Numbered from the stretch's first letter, positions 24,661 to 33,076 are shown. The stretch: DNA of 64,000 bases from Larkinella sp965227735 (GCF_965227735.1 NZ_OZ245776.1:7316001-7380000), one strand, 5' to 3'. Notes: generated by a model not told the origin, from the sequence alone. A program made the numbers and translations.

Positions 24661-26046
24661 ATGCAACACCATTTCCATCCCTTCAAGCTGAGTTTGCTCG
24701 GTGCTGTTGGCCTCAGTCTACTGATTGCCTCCTGCGAAAAATCGGGTGATAATTCCGCCGATGACCCCGAACCGGCAGCAGTAGTGACGAGTTTTGACCA
24801 ATTGCAACGGCGTATTTTGACGCCCACCTGTGCGGTTTCCGGCTGCCATTCGTCCGAAACTGACCCGACGTTTGCGCAGCATAAGCTGGTGCTGGCGGCC
24901 GATGTAGCCTACAAAAACCTGGTTGGCGTTGCCTCGACCAATGCGACGGCCAAAGCCAACGGATTGCTTCGGGTGAAACCGTTTGCTGCGCTGGAGAGTC
25001 TGCTTTACCACAAAATCAATGCGGCTGCGAGTCATCACAGCGGAGCCAATTACGGCAATCCGATGCCGCTGGGCAAGGAATTATTGACGGTGGGTCAGAT
25101 CGAGTTTGTGCGTCGCTGGATCGAAGCCGGTGCGCCCCGGGAAGGAAGCGTTGTCGATTCTACTTTGCTGGATGACAAGACGCCCAGTACGCCGGCTACG
25201 GAAGCTTTTGAAGGCTTGAAGGTGCCAGCGGCCACTGAAGGGCTTCAGCTCAAACTGGACCCGTTTACCATCATTCCGAATTTCGAGCGGGAGTTGTTCA
25301 TCCGGAAGTCGATTGGCAATACCCAGGATATTTACGTAAACCGGTTCGAGGTGAAGATGCGGAACAACAGCCACCATTTTGTGATGTATAATTTCCGGAA
25401 TAACCAGAACCTTCCGACCCTGAATCAGATTCGGGATCTTCGGAATTCGGACAATTCCTACAACCTGCTGACGGCACTCTCGATGCAGAACCATGTCTAT
25501 TTTATCGGTATTCAGGCACCCTATATCGACTACGCTTTTCCGGAAGGAACCGCTTTATTAATTCCGGCCAATACGACGATGGATTTTAACTCACATTACG
25601 TTAACAAATCCACTACATCCATTACCGGCGAGGTGTTTGTAAACTTATATACAACCGATAAGTCCAAGGTGAAAAACGTGGTAAAAACCATGGATTTCAC
25701 CAATAATGATTTGTCCATTCCTGCCAATAAGCGCGTCACACTTTCCAAAACATTTTTGATGACCAAGCCGGTCAAAGTGCTGGTTTTAACCTCACACACG
25801 CATAAGCTGGCGGAGAAATTTGTGATCAAAATTAAGGGTGGAGCGCGGGACGGCGAAGTGATTTATACGTCCACGAACTGGGAACACCCAGAAATTAAAA
25901 CTTTTACGACTCCCATTTTATTGGCCAAAGGAGAAGGACTTATTTCTGAAATTACCTATAATAATACCACGGCGAAAGACGTCAGCTTCGGACTGACAAG
26001 CGAGGATGAAATGGGCATTATTTTTGGGTATTACCTGGAAGATTAG
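24661..26046 (+). CDS. Lipoprotein with c-type-heme-like region and PHM/DBM-like copper monooxygenase fold
   Basis: A 461-residue predicted lipoprotein (lipobox LLIASC, Cys25). Residues ~45-165 resemble a cytochrome c domain with a variant heme motif CAVSGCH (C57-X4-C62-H63) and a possible distal ligand Met135 in NPMPLG. Residues ~180-461 carry all six ligand positions of peptidylglycine/dopamine beta-type copper monooxygenases: His238-His239 (NNSHHFVMY), His312 (FNSHYVN), His379-X-His381 (SHTHKL) and Met451 (EDEMGI). The spacings (73, 67 and 70 residues) are close to those of the mammalian PHM core (H108, H172, H242/H244, M314). I infer a periplasm-facing or surface monooxygenase fed by its own heme; the substrate is unknown. 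Alternatively the Cu sites could be structural. Confidence 0.72.
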   Translation: MQHHFHPFKLSLLGAVGLSLLIASCEKSGDNSADDPEPAAVVTSFDQLQRRILTPTCAVSGCHSSETDPTFAQHKLVLAADVAYKNLVGVASTNATAKANGLLRVKPFAALESLLYHKINAAASHHSGANYGNPMPLGKELLTVGQIEFVRRWIEAGAPREGSVVDSTLLDDKTPSTPATEAFEGLKVPAATEGLQLKLDPFTIIPNFERELFIRKSIGNTQDIYVNRFEVKMRNNSHHFVMYNFRNNQNLPTLNQIRDLRNSDNSYNLLTALSMQNHVYFIGIQAPYIDYAFPEGTALLIPANTTMDFNSHYVNKSTTSITGEVFVNLYTTDKSKVKNVVKTMDFTNNDLSIPANKRVTLSKTFLMTKPVKVLVLTSHTHKLAEKFVIKIKGGARDGEVIYTSTNWEHPEIKTFTTPILLAKGEGLISEITYNNTTAKDVSFGLTSEDEMGIIFGYYLED

Positions 26047-26053
26047 TTTTATT

Positions 26054-26162
26054 GATCGAATGCCCCTAAATCCCCTAAAGGGGACTAGGACACAGCCTGA
26101 TCCGGATGCTAAAAGTCCGGCAGCGGCCGACCGTCCTTTAGGGGATTTAGGGGCATTCGATC
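26054..26162. repeat. REP-like inverted repeat F (CCCCTAAA class)
   Basis: A perfect 27-bp inverted repeat (26054-26080 with 26136-26162) encloses 55 nt. Each arm holds two CCCCTAAA words 9 nt apart, and the left arm ends in the palindrome CCCCTAAAGGGG (26072-26083). From memory, CCCCTAAATCCCCTAAAGG-type sequences recur between genes in many Bacteroidota. It lies between convergent genes and just before a standard terminator. Confidence 0.8.
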
Positions 26163-26179
26163 TTCTTTTCTCGATTATC

Positions 26180-26213
26180 AAAAAAGCCGCTCTGAATCCA
26201 GAGCGGCTTTTTT
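26180..26213. terminator. Bidirectional rho-independent terminator
   Basis: A 15-bp perfect stem AAAAAAGCCGCTCTG (26180-26194) with CAGAGCGGCTTTTTT (26199-26213) and AATC loop, between the convergent lipoprotein and helicase genes; T-tracts on both strands. Confidence 0.9.
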
Positions 26214-26233
26214 AATAGTCATAAGCAGACAAC

Positions 26234-28120
26234 TTAGCGTGCGACTTCAATCTGAACGCGTTTGCCTTTGATCGTGTTGCCTTCCATGACATCCACCACG
26301 CGATTGGCGACATCGCGGGGGACGTCAACGTAGGTATGTTTGTCGAAAATATCAATGTGACCGATGCTGCTGCCCGGAATGTTGGCTTCGCCGGCGATGG
26401 CACCAACGATGTCGCCCGGACGGATGAAATCGCGACGACCGACGCTGACAAACAACCGGGTCATGTTGGCTTCCTGCTCGCGGGGTGCACGGTTATCATC
26501 GCGCTCGAACTTGCGACCTTCTTCCCGACCACCGAAACGGGGAGTACGTTCCCGGTCACCGAAACGGCTTTCACCGCGGGTACCGCGTTCGCTAAACCGG
26601 CCGGGGCCTTCGCTGCGGCCAGCGCGATCACCGAAACGTGAACCGCTTTCTCCGCGACTCCGATCACCGAAGCGTCCGCTGCTTTCGCCCCGTCCACCGC
26701 GATCACCGAAGCGTGATCCGCCTTCTTTCCGTTCCCGACGGTCATCGTCATGGCCCAGATTCTGGTCTGAGAATTCGTTTTTCTCGATCCCCATTCCGCG
26801 TTTCACCAGTGCCGAAACGATTTGTTCGGTGGAAAAACCGGAGTGATGCAGGGCCGTCAGCAGATCGTCATACAGATTCAGATCGGTGCTGGTTTCGATG
26901 CTTTGCTTTACCTGTTCGATAAAACGGGCCTTGCGCAGTCCAACGATGTCTTCGAAAGATGGAATAACGCCTTTTTCGATCCGAACTTTGGTGTAGTTCT
27001 GGATTTCGCGCAGCCGGTATTTTTCGTCTTTACCCACCAGTGAGAAGGCTTTGCCCGACTTTCCGGCGCGGCCCGTCCGGCCAATCCGGTGTACGTAATA
27101 TTCTTCGTCGAGGGGAATGTCGTAGTTAATAACGGCGTCTACGTTGTCGACGTCAATACCGCGGGCGGCTACGTCCGTGGCAACCAGGATGTTGGTAACA
27201 CCCGACCGGAATTTCGACATCACGTTGTTCCGTTGGGCCTGACGCAGGTCACCATGAAGACCTTCTGCCTGATAACCACGGACTTGCAGGTCTTCAACGA
27301 TTTCGTCGACGCGTTTCTTCTGGTTACAGAAAACCAGCAGCAGGTTTAGGTTGTGCATGTCGATCAAACGGCACATCACTTCCACTTTGGCTTTCGGTTT
27401 CACTTCGAAGAACACCTGCTCGATGTTCTGGGCGGTCAGTTCGTTCCGAACCACTTTCACCAGAACGGGATCTTTCTGGAAGCGCTGCGTGATCGTCATG
27501 ATCGGTTTCGACATCGTGGCCGAGAACAAAATCGTCTGACGTTCTTCCGGCATGTCTTCCAGAATGCTTTCGATGTCGTCGCGGAAGCCCATGTCGAGCA
27601 TTTCGTCGGCTTCATCCAGAATCATCATCCGGACATTGTCCAGTTTCAGCGTCCGGCGCTCCATGTGGTCCATGACGCGGCCCGGCGTACCGATGACGAT
27701 GTGAACACCGGTTCTGAGCGACTTGATCTGACGGTCGATCGAATCACCACCGTAGATGGCTTCGATGCGGATTCCCCTTTTAAATTTCGATAATTTCCGC
27801 ATCTCTTCCGAAACCTGGACGGCCAGCTCGCGGGTTGGACACAGAATCAGCACCTGCGGATGGCGTTCGGCCACATCAATCATGTTGATGGCCGGAATGC
27901 CAAAAGCTGCGGTTTTTCCGGTTCCTGTCTGAGCCTGACCAATCACGTCACGACCGGCAAGAATGGGAGGGATGGCTTCGGCCTGAATGGGAGAGGGGTG
28001 CGTAAAACCCATTTCAGTTACCGCTTGTAAAATTTCGTCTGAAAGATTCAGATCGGCGAAGGTACGCTGGGGAATGCCCGGCGTAACAATAATTTCCTGT
28101 TCAATGATTTCAGGAGTCAT
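26234..28120 (-). CDS. DEAD-box RNA helicase (DeaD/CsdA-like) with RGG-like repeats
   Basis: A 628-residue ATP-dependent RNA helicase. Motifs in order: Q motif (GFTHPSPIQ), I AQTGTGKT, Ia PTRELA, Ib TPGR, II DEAD, III SAT, V ARGID and VI HRIGRTGR. After the helicase core (~1-380) comes a CsdA-type helical region (~390-450), then a ~90-residue Gly/Arg/Ser-rich stretch with repeated SRFGDR/GRFGDR units (~460-550), and finally a DbpA-type RNA-binding domain (MTRLFVSVGRRDFIRPGDI). Probable roles are ribosome assembly and RNA decay, especially at low temperature. It has an unusually long leader. Confidence 0.95.
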   Translation of the reverse strand: MTPEIIEQEIIVTPGIPQRTFADLNLSDEILQAVTEMGFTHPSPIQAEAIPPILAGRDVIGQAQTGTGKTAAFGIPAINMIDVAERHPQVLILCPTRELAVQVSEEMRKLSKFKRGIRIEAIYGGDSIDRQIKSLRTGVHIVIGTPGRVMDHMERRTLKLDNVRMMILDEADEMLDMGFRDDIESILEDMPEERQTILFSATMSKPIMTITQRFQKDPVLVKVVRNELTAQNIEQVFFEVKPKAKVEVMCRLIDMHNLNLLLVFCNQKKRVDEIVEDLQVRGYQAEGLHGDLRQAQRNNVMSKFRSGVTNILVATDVAARGIDVDNVDAVINYDIPLDEEYYVHRIGRTGRAGKSGKAFSLVGKDEKYRLREIQNYTKVRIEKGVIPSFEDIVGLRKARFIEQVKQSIETSTDLNLYDDLLTALHHSGFSTEQIVSALVKRGMGIEKNEFSDQNLGHDDDRRERKEGGSRFGDRGGRGESSGRFGDRSRGESGSRFGDRAGRSEGPGRFSERGTRGESRFGDRERTPRFGGREEGRKFERDDNRAPREQEANMTRLFVSVGRRDFIRPGDIVGAIAGEANIPGSSIGHIDIFDKHTYVDVPRDVANRVVDVMEGNTIKGKRVQIEVAR

Positions 28121-28440
28121 ACCTTGTAAGAGTTTTTAAAAATGAAACTACTACAAGCGTTTATCGGCAGAAGTGCTCGTGCTGCACGGCCATGCAGATC
28201 CGATTGCGAAAAATCGGCATACGATACGTGAAAATTTGAGATACAAACGTGAAGGAACCCCCGAAAATGCCCAGCTTAGCCCAAAGTGAAACTTGATTCA
28301 CCAATGCAATTGCCCCAACAGATGCGCCCAACGAATGTTAAACCCCTAACCGGTTGACATCCGTGCAGCTCTGTGGTAATAGAAAAAATCCCATGAAGAG
28401 TATCTTTTACAGAGATCGGACGGATGTCCGCTTGAAAACT
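28121..28440 (-). other. ~320-nt 5' leader of the helicase gene
   Basis: No plausible gene lies here. It spans from the predicted transcription start (just below the -7 at 28445-28452) to the helicase ATG. Long leaders are typical of cold-regulated DEAD-box helicase mRNAs, so this stretch may hold a structured regulatory element. I cannot fold it reliably by eye. Confidence 0.4.
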
Positions 28441-28444
28441 GTTG

Positions 28445-28476
28445 CAAAAGTAAGGTGAATTTTTGATAAATACAAG
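28445..28476 (-). promoter_or_regulatory. Promoter of the helicase gene
   Basis: On the minus strand, CTTG (28473-28476), 20 bp, then a perfect TACTTTTG (28445-28452). It sits just downstream of pabB, so the helicase is separately transcribed. Confidence 0.6.
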
Positions 28477-28510
28477 CCTGGTCTGTACTTAATTGTATTA
28501 TTTTACGAAA

Positions 28511-29857
28511 CTACGCCTGAAAAACTGACCTCATTGCTTCTGCTTTCAGCAGACATTCCTCATATTCCTGCTGAGGATCAGCGTCGTAAGTAATGGCGCT
28601 TCCGACCGAAAACGAAACGGTGCCGGTATCGGCGTTGTAGAAAATACTCCGAATCATGACGTTAAAATCAAAGTCGCCTTCCGGCGTGATGAAACCGGCG
28701 GCTCCCGAATACAACCCCCGCCGACTCGCTTCGTATTGATCGATCAGCTCCATGGCCCGGATTTTGGGTGCGCCCGTCATGCTGCCCATCGGAAAGGCGT
28801 AGCGGATGGCTTCGGTGAAGGGAAGGTCGTTCCGGATGGTGGCGGAAACCGTCGAAATCATCTGAAACAACTGCTGAAACGGGTAGATGCCGAATAGCTC
28901 GTCCACCTGAACGCTGCCGGTTTCGGCGCTGCGCGCCAGGTCGTTGCGGACCAGGTCGACAATCATCAGGTTTTCGGCCTGCTCTTTTTCACTGCTGCGG
29001 AGTTGCTGCCGGAGTTGCGCATCTTCATCGGGGGTCGTTCCGCGCCGGATGGTACCTTTGATGGGTTGGGAAATGAGCCTTGGGCCTTCTTTCTTCAAAA
29101 AACGCTCGGGTGATGCGCCGATCACGTACTGGTTTCGGATTCGCTGGAAATGGGAAAAAGGCATCGGCGAGCGTTTGGTCAAGTCGCCATACAGCTTTAA
29201 CGGATCAATTTCGGTGTTTTCAATAAAAAACTCGATGCAGTAATTCAGTTCGTAAACCGTGCCGTCGATGATGTCCTGTTGAATCTGGCGGACGGTTTGG
29301 CGGTATGCGTCCGGCGAAACCCGGCTTTGTACCGGATTGCCCAATTTGTTTTTCGAAGGTTCGGGTGACGTTTTTGTTGAATCGGCCAAAATTGCGTCGA
29401 TTACCGCATCGGGATTTCCCCAGGAGCGAACGGTCAGGTGTTCGTCGTCAAAATCGATGAGGTGGAGGGGCTGGAAAAAATAGATTTCCGGAAAACCGAG
29501 TGTGTCTTCGTGCCGGCTGACCAGGGGTTCGATCCGGTTTTTCAGATCATAACCAAAATAACCAATCAGAAAATCCGGATGTTGCTGGTGGTGCCGAAAC
29601 AGGGTTTGGAACGGATCGGTGTCAGGCTGAAACGCAACCGGCTGATAGACCCCGGCGGCCAGTCGGTTCGGAAAACCGGGGAAGGGAAGGGCTACATTCG
29701 AAAGCGATGCCTGGTTGTTGTTGAACAGCACAACGTGGTCAAACTGACTCATGGCCCAGGACAGGGCTTTTTTTTGCCAGAAGTCAACGGGCAGTGAACC
29801 CGTTGACTCAAGCGGTATGGTACGTTCCTGACGAATGGTTCCGGCAGTGGGTGGCAT
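28511..29857 (-). CDS. pabB: Aminodeoxychorismate synthase component I-like
   Basis: A 448-residue chorismate-utilising enzyme expected to make 4-amino-4-deoxychorismate for folate. The motif PIKGTIRRG carries the lysine that distinguishes PabB from isochorismate synthases, followed by the metal-binding ENLMIVDLVRND, AFPMGSMTGAPKIRAMELI, YSGAAGFITP and the C-terminal VGSAITYDADPQQEYEEC signatures. No pabA/pabC is adjacent; folP is 15 kb away in this window. Its start codon overlaps the stop of the NYN gene by one base (TAATG), indicating translational coupling. Confidence 0.92.
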   Translation of the reverse strand: MPPTAGTIRQERTIPLESTGSLPVDFWQKKALSWAMSQFDHVVLFNNNQASLSNVALPFPGFPNRLAAGVYQPVAFQPDTDPFQTLFRHHQQHPDFLIGYFGYDLKNRIEPLVSRHEDTLGFPEIYFFQPLHLIDFDDEHLTVRSWGNPDAVIDAILADSTKTSPEPSKNKLGNPVQSRVSPDAYRQTVRQIQQDIIDGTVYELNYCIEFFIENTEIDPLKLYGDLTKRSPMPFSHFQRIRNQYVIGASPERFLKKEGPRLISQPIKGTIRRGTTPDEDAQLRQQLRSSEKEQAENLMIVDLVRNDLARSAETGSVQVDELFGIYPFQQLFQMISTVSATIRNDLPFTEAIRYAFPMGSMTGAPKIRAMELIDQYEASRRGLYSGAAGFITPEGDFDFNVMIRSIFYNADTGTVSFSVGSAITYDADPQQEYEECLLKAEAMRSVFQA

Positions 29858-30816
29858 TAGTTACTCTCCAGATGCACATCGATGGCAATGTCTTTGCTCT
29901 CGGCATTTTTCCCGATGCGGAATTTTACCTCGTCGTCGACCTGCAATTCGTTGAAATCGATGTCGTTCAAACTCGTGTAGTGAAAGAACAGGTTATTGGG
30001 CGGATAATTGATAAAACCGTATCCGTTTTTGAGGCTGCGAATGGTGCTGATTTTAAATTCGGACGGGTCGGAATCATCGTCTGCGCTGTCGGCATAACTG
30101 TCAAAGCCATTGCCCGCCGGTACGGGGGCACCGTTTCCCAGTAACACCCGCGCCGATTGTTTGACGAACAGGTTCTGAATCAGCGGATCGTTTTTCCGAA
30201 GCCGTGTATCGATCATTTCGTGCATGGCAACGGGATACGAAACCTCGGCCAACAGATCCTGGGAGGTACGGGTCACCATTTTCTCGCCCTCGTCGTTGTA
30301 ATACTCAAAATCCCAGCTCAGCACCATCAGGCGCGTTCCGAGCGTATTGAGTTTCCGGATCAGCGGGACATAGTCGCCGTCGGCCGTGATGAGCACCACC
30401 ACGTCGAATTTTTTGGAAATCGTCAGTTCGAAGGTTTCGAGGGCAAGCCAGACGTCAATGCCTTTTTCCTGACGCGAGCCTTGAAAGGTTTTAACCGGCA
30501 GATAATGCGTAACGACCCCTTCTGACATCAGAATGTCATCGAACAAGCGGTCATAAAAGAGTTGATTTCCGCGTTGGCTGGCTTCGTGGGCGTTCAGACG
30601 ACCCCGGAAATAGTGCGCATCGACAATTTGACACAGGCGAAAATCCGTTTCCTCTTCCTGGGCCACCTGCGCCCGTATAAACTCATGTAAGCCCGATATG
30701 CTGATACGGCTGCGTCTTTCGTGGGAGTAATTGTAATAATTGCTTACGTGAAGAAAATAGTTGCCATCATAAATTACTGCAATACGGGTTAGTTTGGAGG
30801 ATTTTTCTGGGTGCAT
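29857..30816 (-). CDS. NYN-domain protein with C-terminal cold-shock-like domain
   Basis: A 319-residue protein. The ATG at 30816 fits; the frame extends to 30888 without sequence resembling a protein start. The N-terminal NYN (PIN-like) nuclease domain has acidic residues Asp17 (IYDGNYF), Asp121 (KGIDVWLALE) and Asp146/Asp148 (ITADGDYVPLI), in the expected order. After an acidic linker (~238-252) the C-terminus (258-316) resembles a cold-shock/OB domain, with RNP1-like NGYGFIN and RNP2-like LFFHYTSL. I infer an RNA-cleaving or RNA-sorting protein with its own RNA-binding module. It is translationally coupled to pabB and lies upstream of an RNA helicase. Confidence 0.85.
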   Translation of the reverse strand: MHPEKSSKLTRIAVIYDGNYFLHVSNYYNYSHERRSRISISGLHEFIRAQVAQEEETDFRLCQIVDAHYFRGRLNAHEASQRGNQLFYDRLFDDILMSEGVVTHYLPVKTFQGSRQEKGIDVWLALETFELTISKKFDVVVLITADGDYVPLIRKLNTLGTRLMVLSWDFEYYNDEGEKMVTRTSQDLLAEVSYPVAMHEMIDTRLRKNDPLIQNLFVKQSARVLLGNGAPVPAGNGFDSYADSADDDSDPSEFKISTIRSLKNGYGFINYPPNNLFFHYTSLNDIDFNELQVDDEVKFRIGKNAESKDIAIDVHLESN

Positions 30817-31042
30817 TTTTTTACGGAATGGAAAAAATAAACGATATAAAACTACGATCTGGATAAAAAGGCAGGACCTGGCTTGCAAGTATCATGCATT
30901 CTATTTCTGTACTAACCTGTAAGTGTGTTAGTTACGTATTTATTTTTTAATATTTATCTAACGATAAAATAGGTAGGGGAGTCTATTTGGGTACAATAGT
31001 AGTAAAAAAATACAGAAATGCCGTTCCAGTTGATGCATTCGC

Positions 31043-31050
31043 TACCTTTG
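31043..31050 (+). promoter_or_regulatory. -7 element (TACCTTTG) of hisB
   Basis: A perfect TAnnTTTG match 19 nt before the hisB ATG at 31070, predicting a leader of only ~13 nt. The region 30817-31042 is AT-rich and holds no gene that I can support. Confidence 0.55.
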
Positions 31051-31069
31051 CATTCCACTAAAAAGCTTT

Positions 31070-32194
31070 ATGAAGAAAGTTCTGTTCATCGACCGGGATG
31101 GTACCATCATCTTCGAACCTCAGCCCGACCAGCAGGTAGATTCGCTGGAAAAACTGGAATATATTCCGAAAGTCCTTTCCAATCTGCGCAAAATTGCTGA
31201 AGAAACCGATTTTGATCTGGTGATGGTTACCAATCAGGATGGTTTGGGAACGGCGGTTTTTCCGGAAGACACGTTCTGGCCTGCCCACTACAAAATGATG
31301 AAAACCCTGGAAGGGGAAAATATCCATTTCAAAGCCGTTCATATTGACAAGACGTATCCGCACGAAGGCGCATCGACCCGCAAACCCGGAATCGGGATGT
31401 TGACGGAATACCTGACGGAGGCCTATAATCTGCCGGAAAGTTACGTAATCGGTGATCGGCTGACGGACATTCAGATGGCGGTCAATCTGGGTGCCAAGGC
31501 CATTCTGATTGCTCCGCAGGACCCCACGGAAGGCATGACCGACGATATGCAGAAGGCCCTGGCGCTGTCGACCGACAACTGGGACCTGATTTATGAACTG
31601 CTGAAATTACCAGCCCGGACGGCCGTTGTGGACCGCCATACGAACGAAACCCAAATCCACGTTGAACTGAATCTGGACGGCCGCGGTCGGGCCACCATCG
31701 AAACCGGTATCGGTTTTTTCGATCACATGCTCGACCAGGTAGCCCGCCATTCCGGTTCCGATCTGGTGATTCGGGTGAAAGGTGACCTTCACATTGACGA
31801 ACACCATACGATTGAAGATACCGCTCTGGCACTGGGCGAAGCCTATCGCAAGGCGCTGGGTGACAAACGGGGCATTAGCCGGTACGGTTTTTTGCTGCCG
31901 ATGGATGAAGCCCTGGCCCAGGTGGGAATCGATTTCTCGGGACGCCCGTGGCTGGTGTGGGAAGCCGACTTCAAGCGGGAGAAAATTGGCGAAATGCCAA
32001 CGGAGATGTTCTTCCATTTCTTCAAGTCGTTTTCCGACGCGGCCCTCTGCAATCTGAACATCAAAGTGGAAGGGGAGAACGAGCACCACAAAATCGAATC
32101 GATTTTTAAAGCCTTTGCCAAATCGATCAAGATGGCCGTCAAACGCGATCTGAAAGAACTGGATACCTTACCAAGCACCAAAGGAGTGCTCTAA
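31070..32194 (+). CDS. hisB: Bifunctional histidinol-phosphatase / imidazoleglycerol-phosphate dehydratase
   Basis: A 374-residue two-domain histidine biosynthesis enzyme. The N-terminal HAD phosphatase has FIDRDGT (nucleophile Asp7) and GDRLTDIQMA. The C-terminal IGPD domain (~180-374) has manganese-binding FDHMLDQVARHSG and DEHHTIEDTALALGEA. Both activities appear intact. No other his gene is near, so this hisB is a solitary transcription unit here. Confidence 0.95.
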   Translation: MKKVLFIDRDGTIIFEPQPDQQVDSLEKLEYIPKVLSNLRKIAEETDFDLVMVTNQDGLGTAVFPEDTFWPAHYKMMKTLEGENIHFKAVHIDKTYPHEGASTRKPGIGMLTEYLTEAYNLPESYVIGDRLTDIQMAVNLGAKAILIAPQDPTEGMTDDMQKALALSTDNWDLIYELLKLPARTAVVDRHTNETQIHVELNLDGRGRATIETGIGFFDHMLDQVARHSGSDLVIRVKGDLHIDEHHTIEDTALALGEAYRKALGDKRGISRYGFLLPMDEALAQVGIDFSGRPWLVWEADFKREKIGEMPTEMFFHFFKSFSDAALCNLNIKVEGENEHHKIESIFKAFAKSIKMAVKRDLKELDTLPSTKGVL

Positions 32195-32271
32195 CCGGAG
32201 TTGGGAACGATTATTTGAGGTAAAGTGATCGAATAATCGTTCGATGAGTAAGCTTCCCGTTCAGTTTTTAC

Positions 32272-32279
32272 TATTTTTG
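32272..32279 (+). promoter_or_regulatory. -7 element (TATTTTTG) of the 32-residue peptide gene
   Basis: A perfect TAnnTTTG match 28 nt before the ATG at 32308; predicted transcription start near 32285. Confidence 0.55.
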
Positions 32280-32307
32280 CGTCAACAATTCATAAACCGG
32301 TACTATT

Positions 32308-32406
32308 ATGTTCATGACTATCGTAACCATCGTTTTTTACATTGTTTTGTTAACTGCGGCATTCATTGCGGGTCGTTGGCTGGAAAACAAGGAACGGAAG
32401 TACTAA
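32308..32406 (+). CDS. Small single-pass membrane peptide (32 residues)
   Basis: The peptide MFMTIVTIVFYIVLLTAAFI... has one ~20-residue hydrophobic helix (3-21) followed by a charged tail ending ENKERKY. It has its own consensus -7 element upstream and a strong terminator ~77 nt after the stop, so the 130-nt transcript seems built around it. It does not match a family I know. It is shorter than usual gene-finder cut-offs and could be missed. An alternative start at the second Met (32314) gives 30 residues. Confidence 0.62.
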   Translation: MFMTIVTIVFYIVLLTAAFIAGRWLENKERKY

Positions 32407-32482
32407 GACTCAGTTCGTAAATGTTTGTTGCAGGCTCTCCCCGTCTCGGGGTCGTCTGATAACATCATCCATATTTGATTGT

Positions 32483-32509
32483 AAAAGGGCCTGACCAGGC
32501 CCTTTTTTA
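32483..32509 (+). terminator. Rho-independent terminator
   Basis: Stem AAAAGGGCCT (32483-32492) with AGGCCCTTTT (32497-32506), GACC loop, T-tract. It closes the small-peptide transcript. Confidence 0.88.
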
Positions 32510-32635
32510 TTGACCAAAACGGCAGATTCCCGGTTTTTCTAAAAACTGGTGTTAATGAAAAAAGGCGTAAAAAAATCAAAACGGTTCCAACCGTCGTTCC
32601 TGGAATGGGGTCATTCAGACAAACGACAACAACAA

Positions 32636-33076
32636 ATGACACCATTTAAAAGTTTGTATGGATTCCTGCTGGTCGGTTTGCTGGCAGTCGGTTGCGAAAA
32701 AGACAACAAAGAAGCGCCAACGCCCAACGAAGACGCCCAGGCCGTAACGGTGAAAGTGAACCAGTTGGCCCGGGTCAAACAGGACGTAACCCTGAATGTC
32801 GACAGTATTTCCGACAGCCGTTGCTCGTATAATGCCAATTGCGTATGGTACGGGAATGCGCAGGTGAAGTTTACGCTGAAAAGCGAAACGCAGTCTCAAT
32901 CCGGCGAATTGTGCATTGGGCAGTGCGGAACCCAATTGAAAAACCGCGATGTGATGACGGTTCAGTTGGGAGCCGAAAGCTATGAAGTAACGTTATCGGA
33001 CGTTCAGCCCTTTCCGGGAACCAAACCGGATGGCACCCCAAAAGAAGCCGTGATTACGGTCAATCTGAAGAAATAA
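32636..33076 (+). CDS. Small lipoprotein of unknown function
   Basis: A 146-residue predicted lipoprotein. The ATG at 32636 places a signal peptide with lipobox LAVGC (Cys near residue 20) at the N-terminus; an upstream frame to 32549 lacks one. The mature part has four further cysteines in RCSYNANCVWYG and GELCIGQCGT, likely two disulfides, in a beta-rich domain. I do not recognise a named family. Confidence 0.75.
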   Translation: MTPFKSLYGFLLVGLLAVGCEKDNKEAPTPNEDAQAVTVKVNQLARVKQDVTLNVDSISDSRCSYNANCVWYGNAQVKFTLKSETQSQSGELCIGQCGTQLKNRDVMTVQLGAESYEVTLSDVQPFPGTKPDGTPKEAVITVNLKK

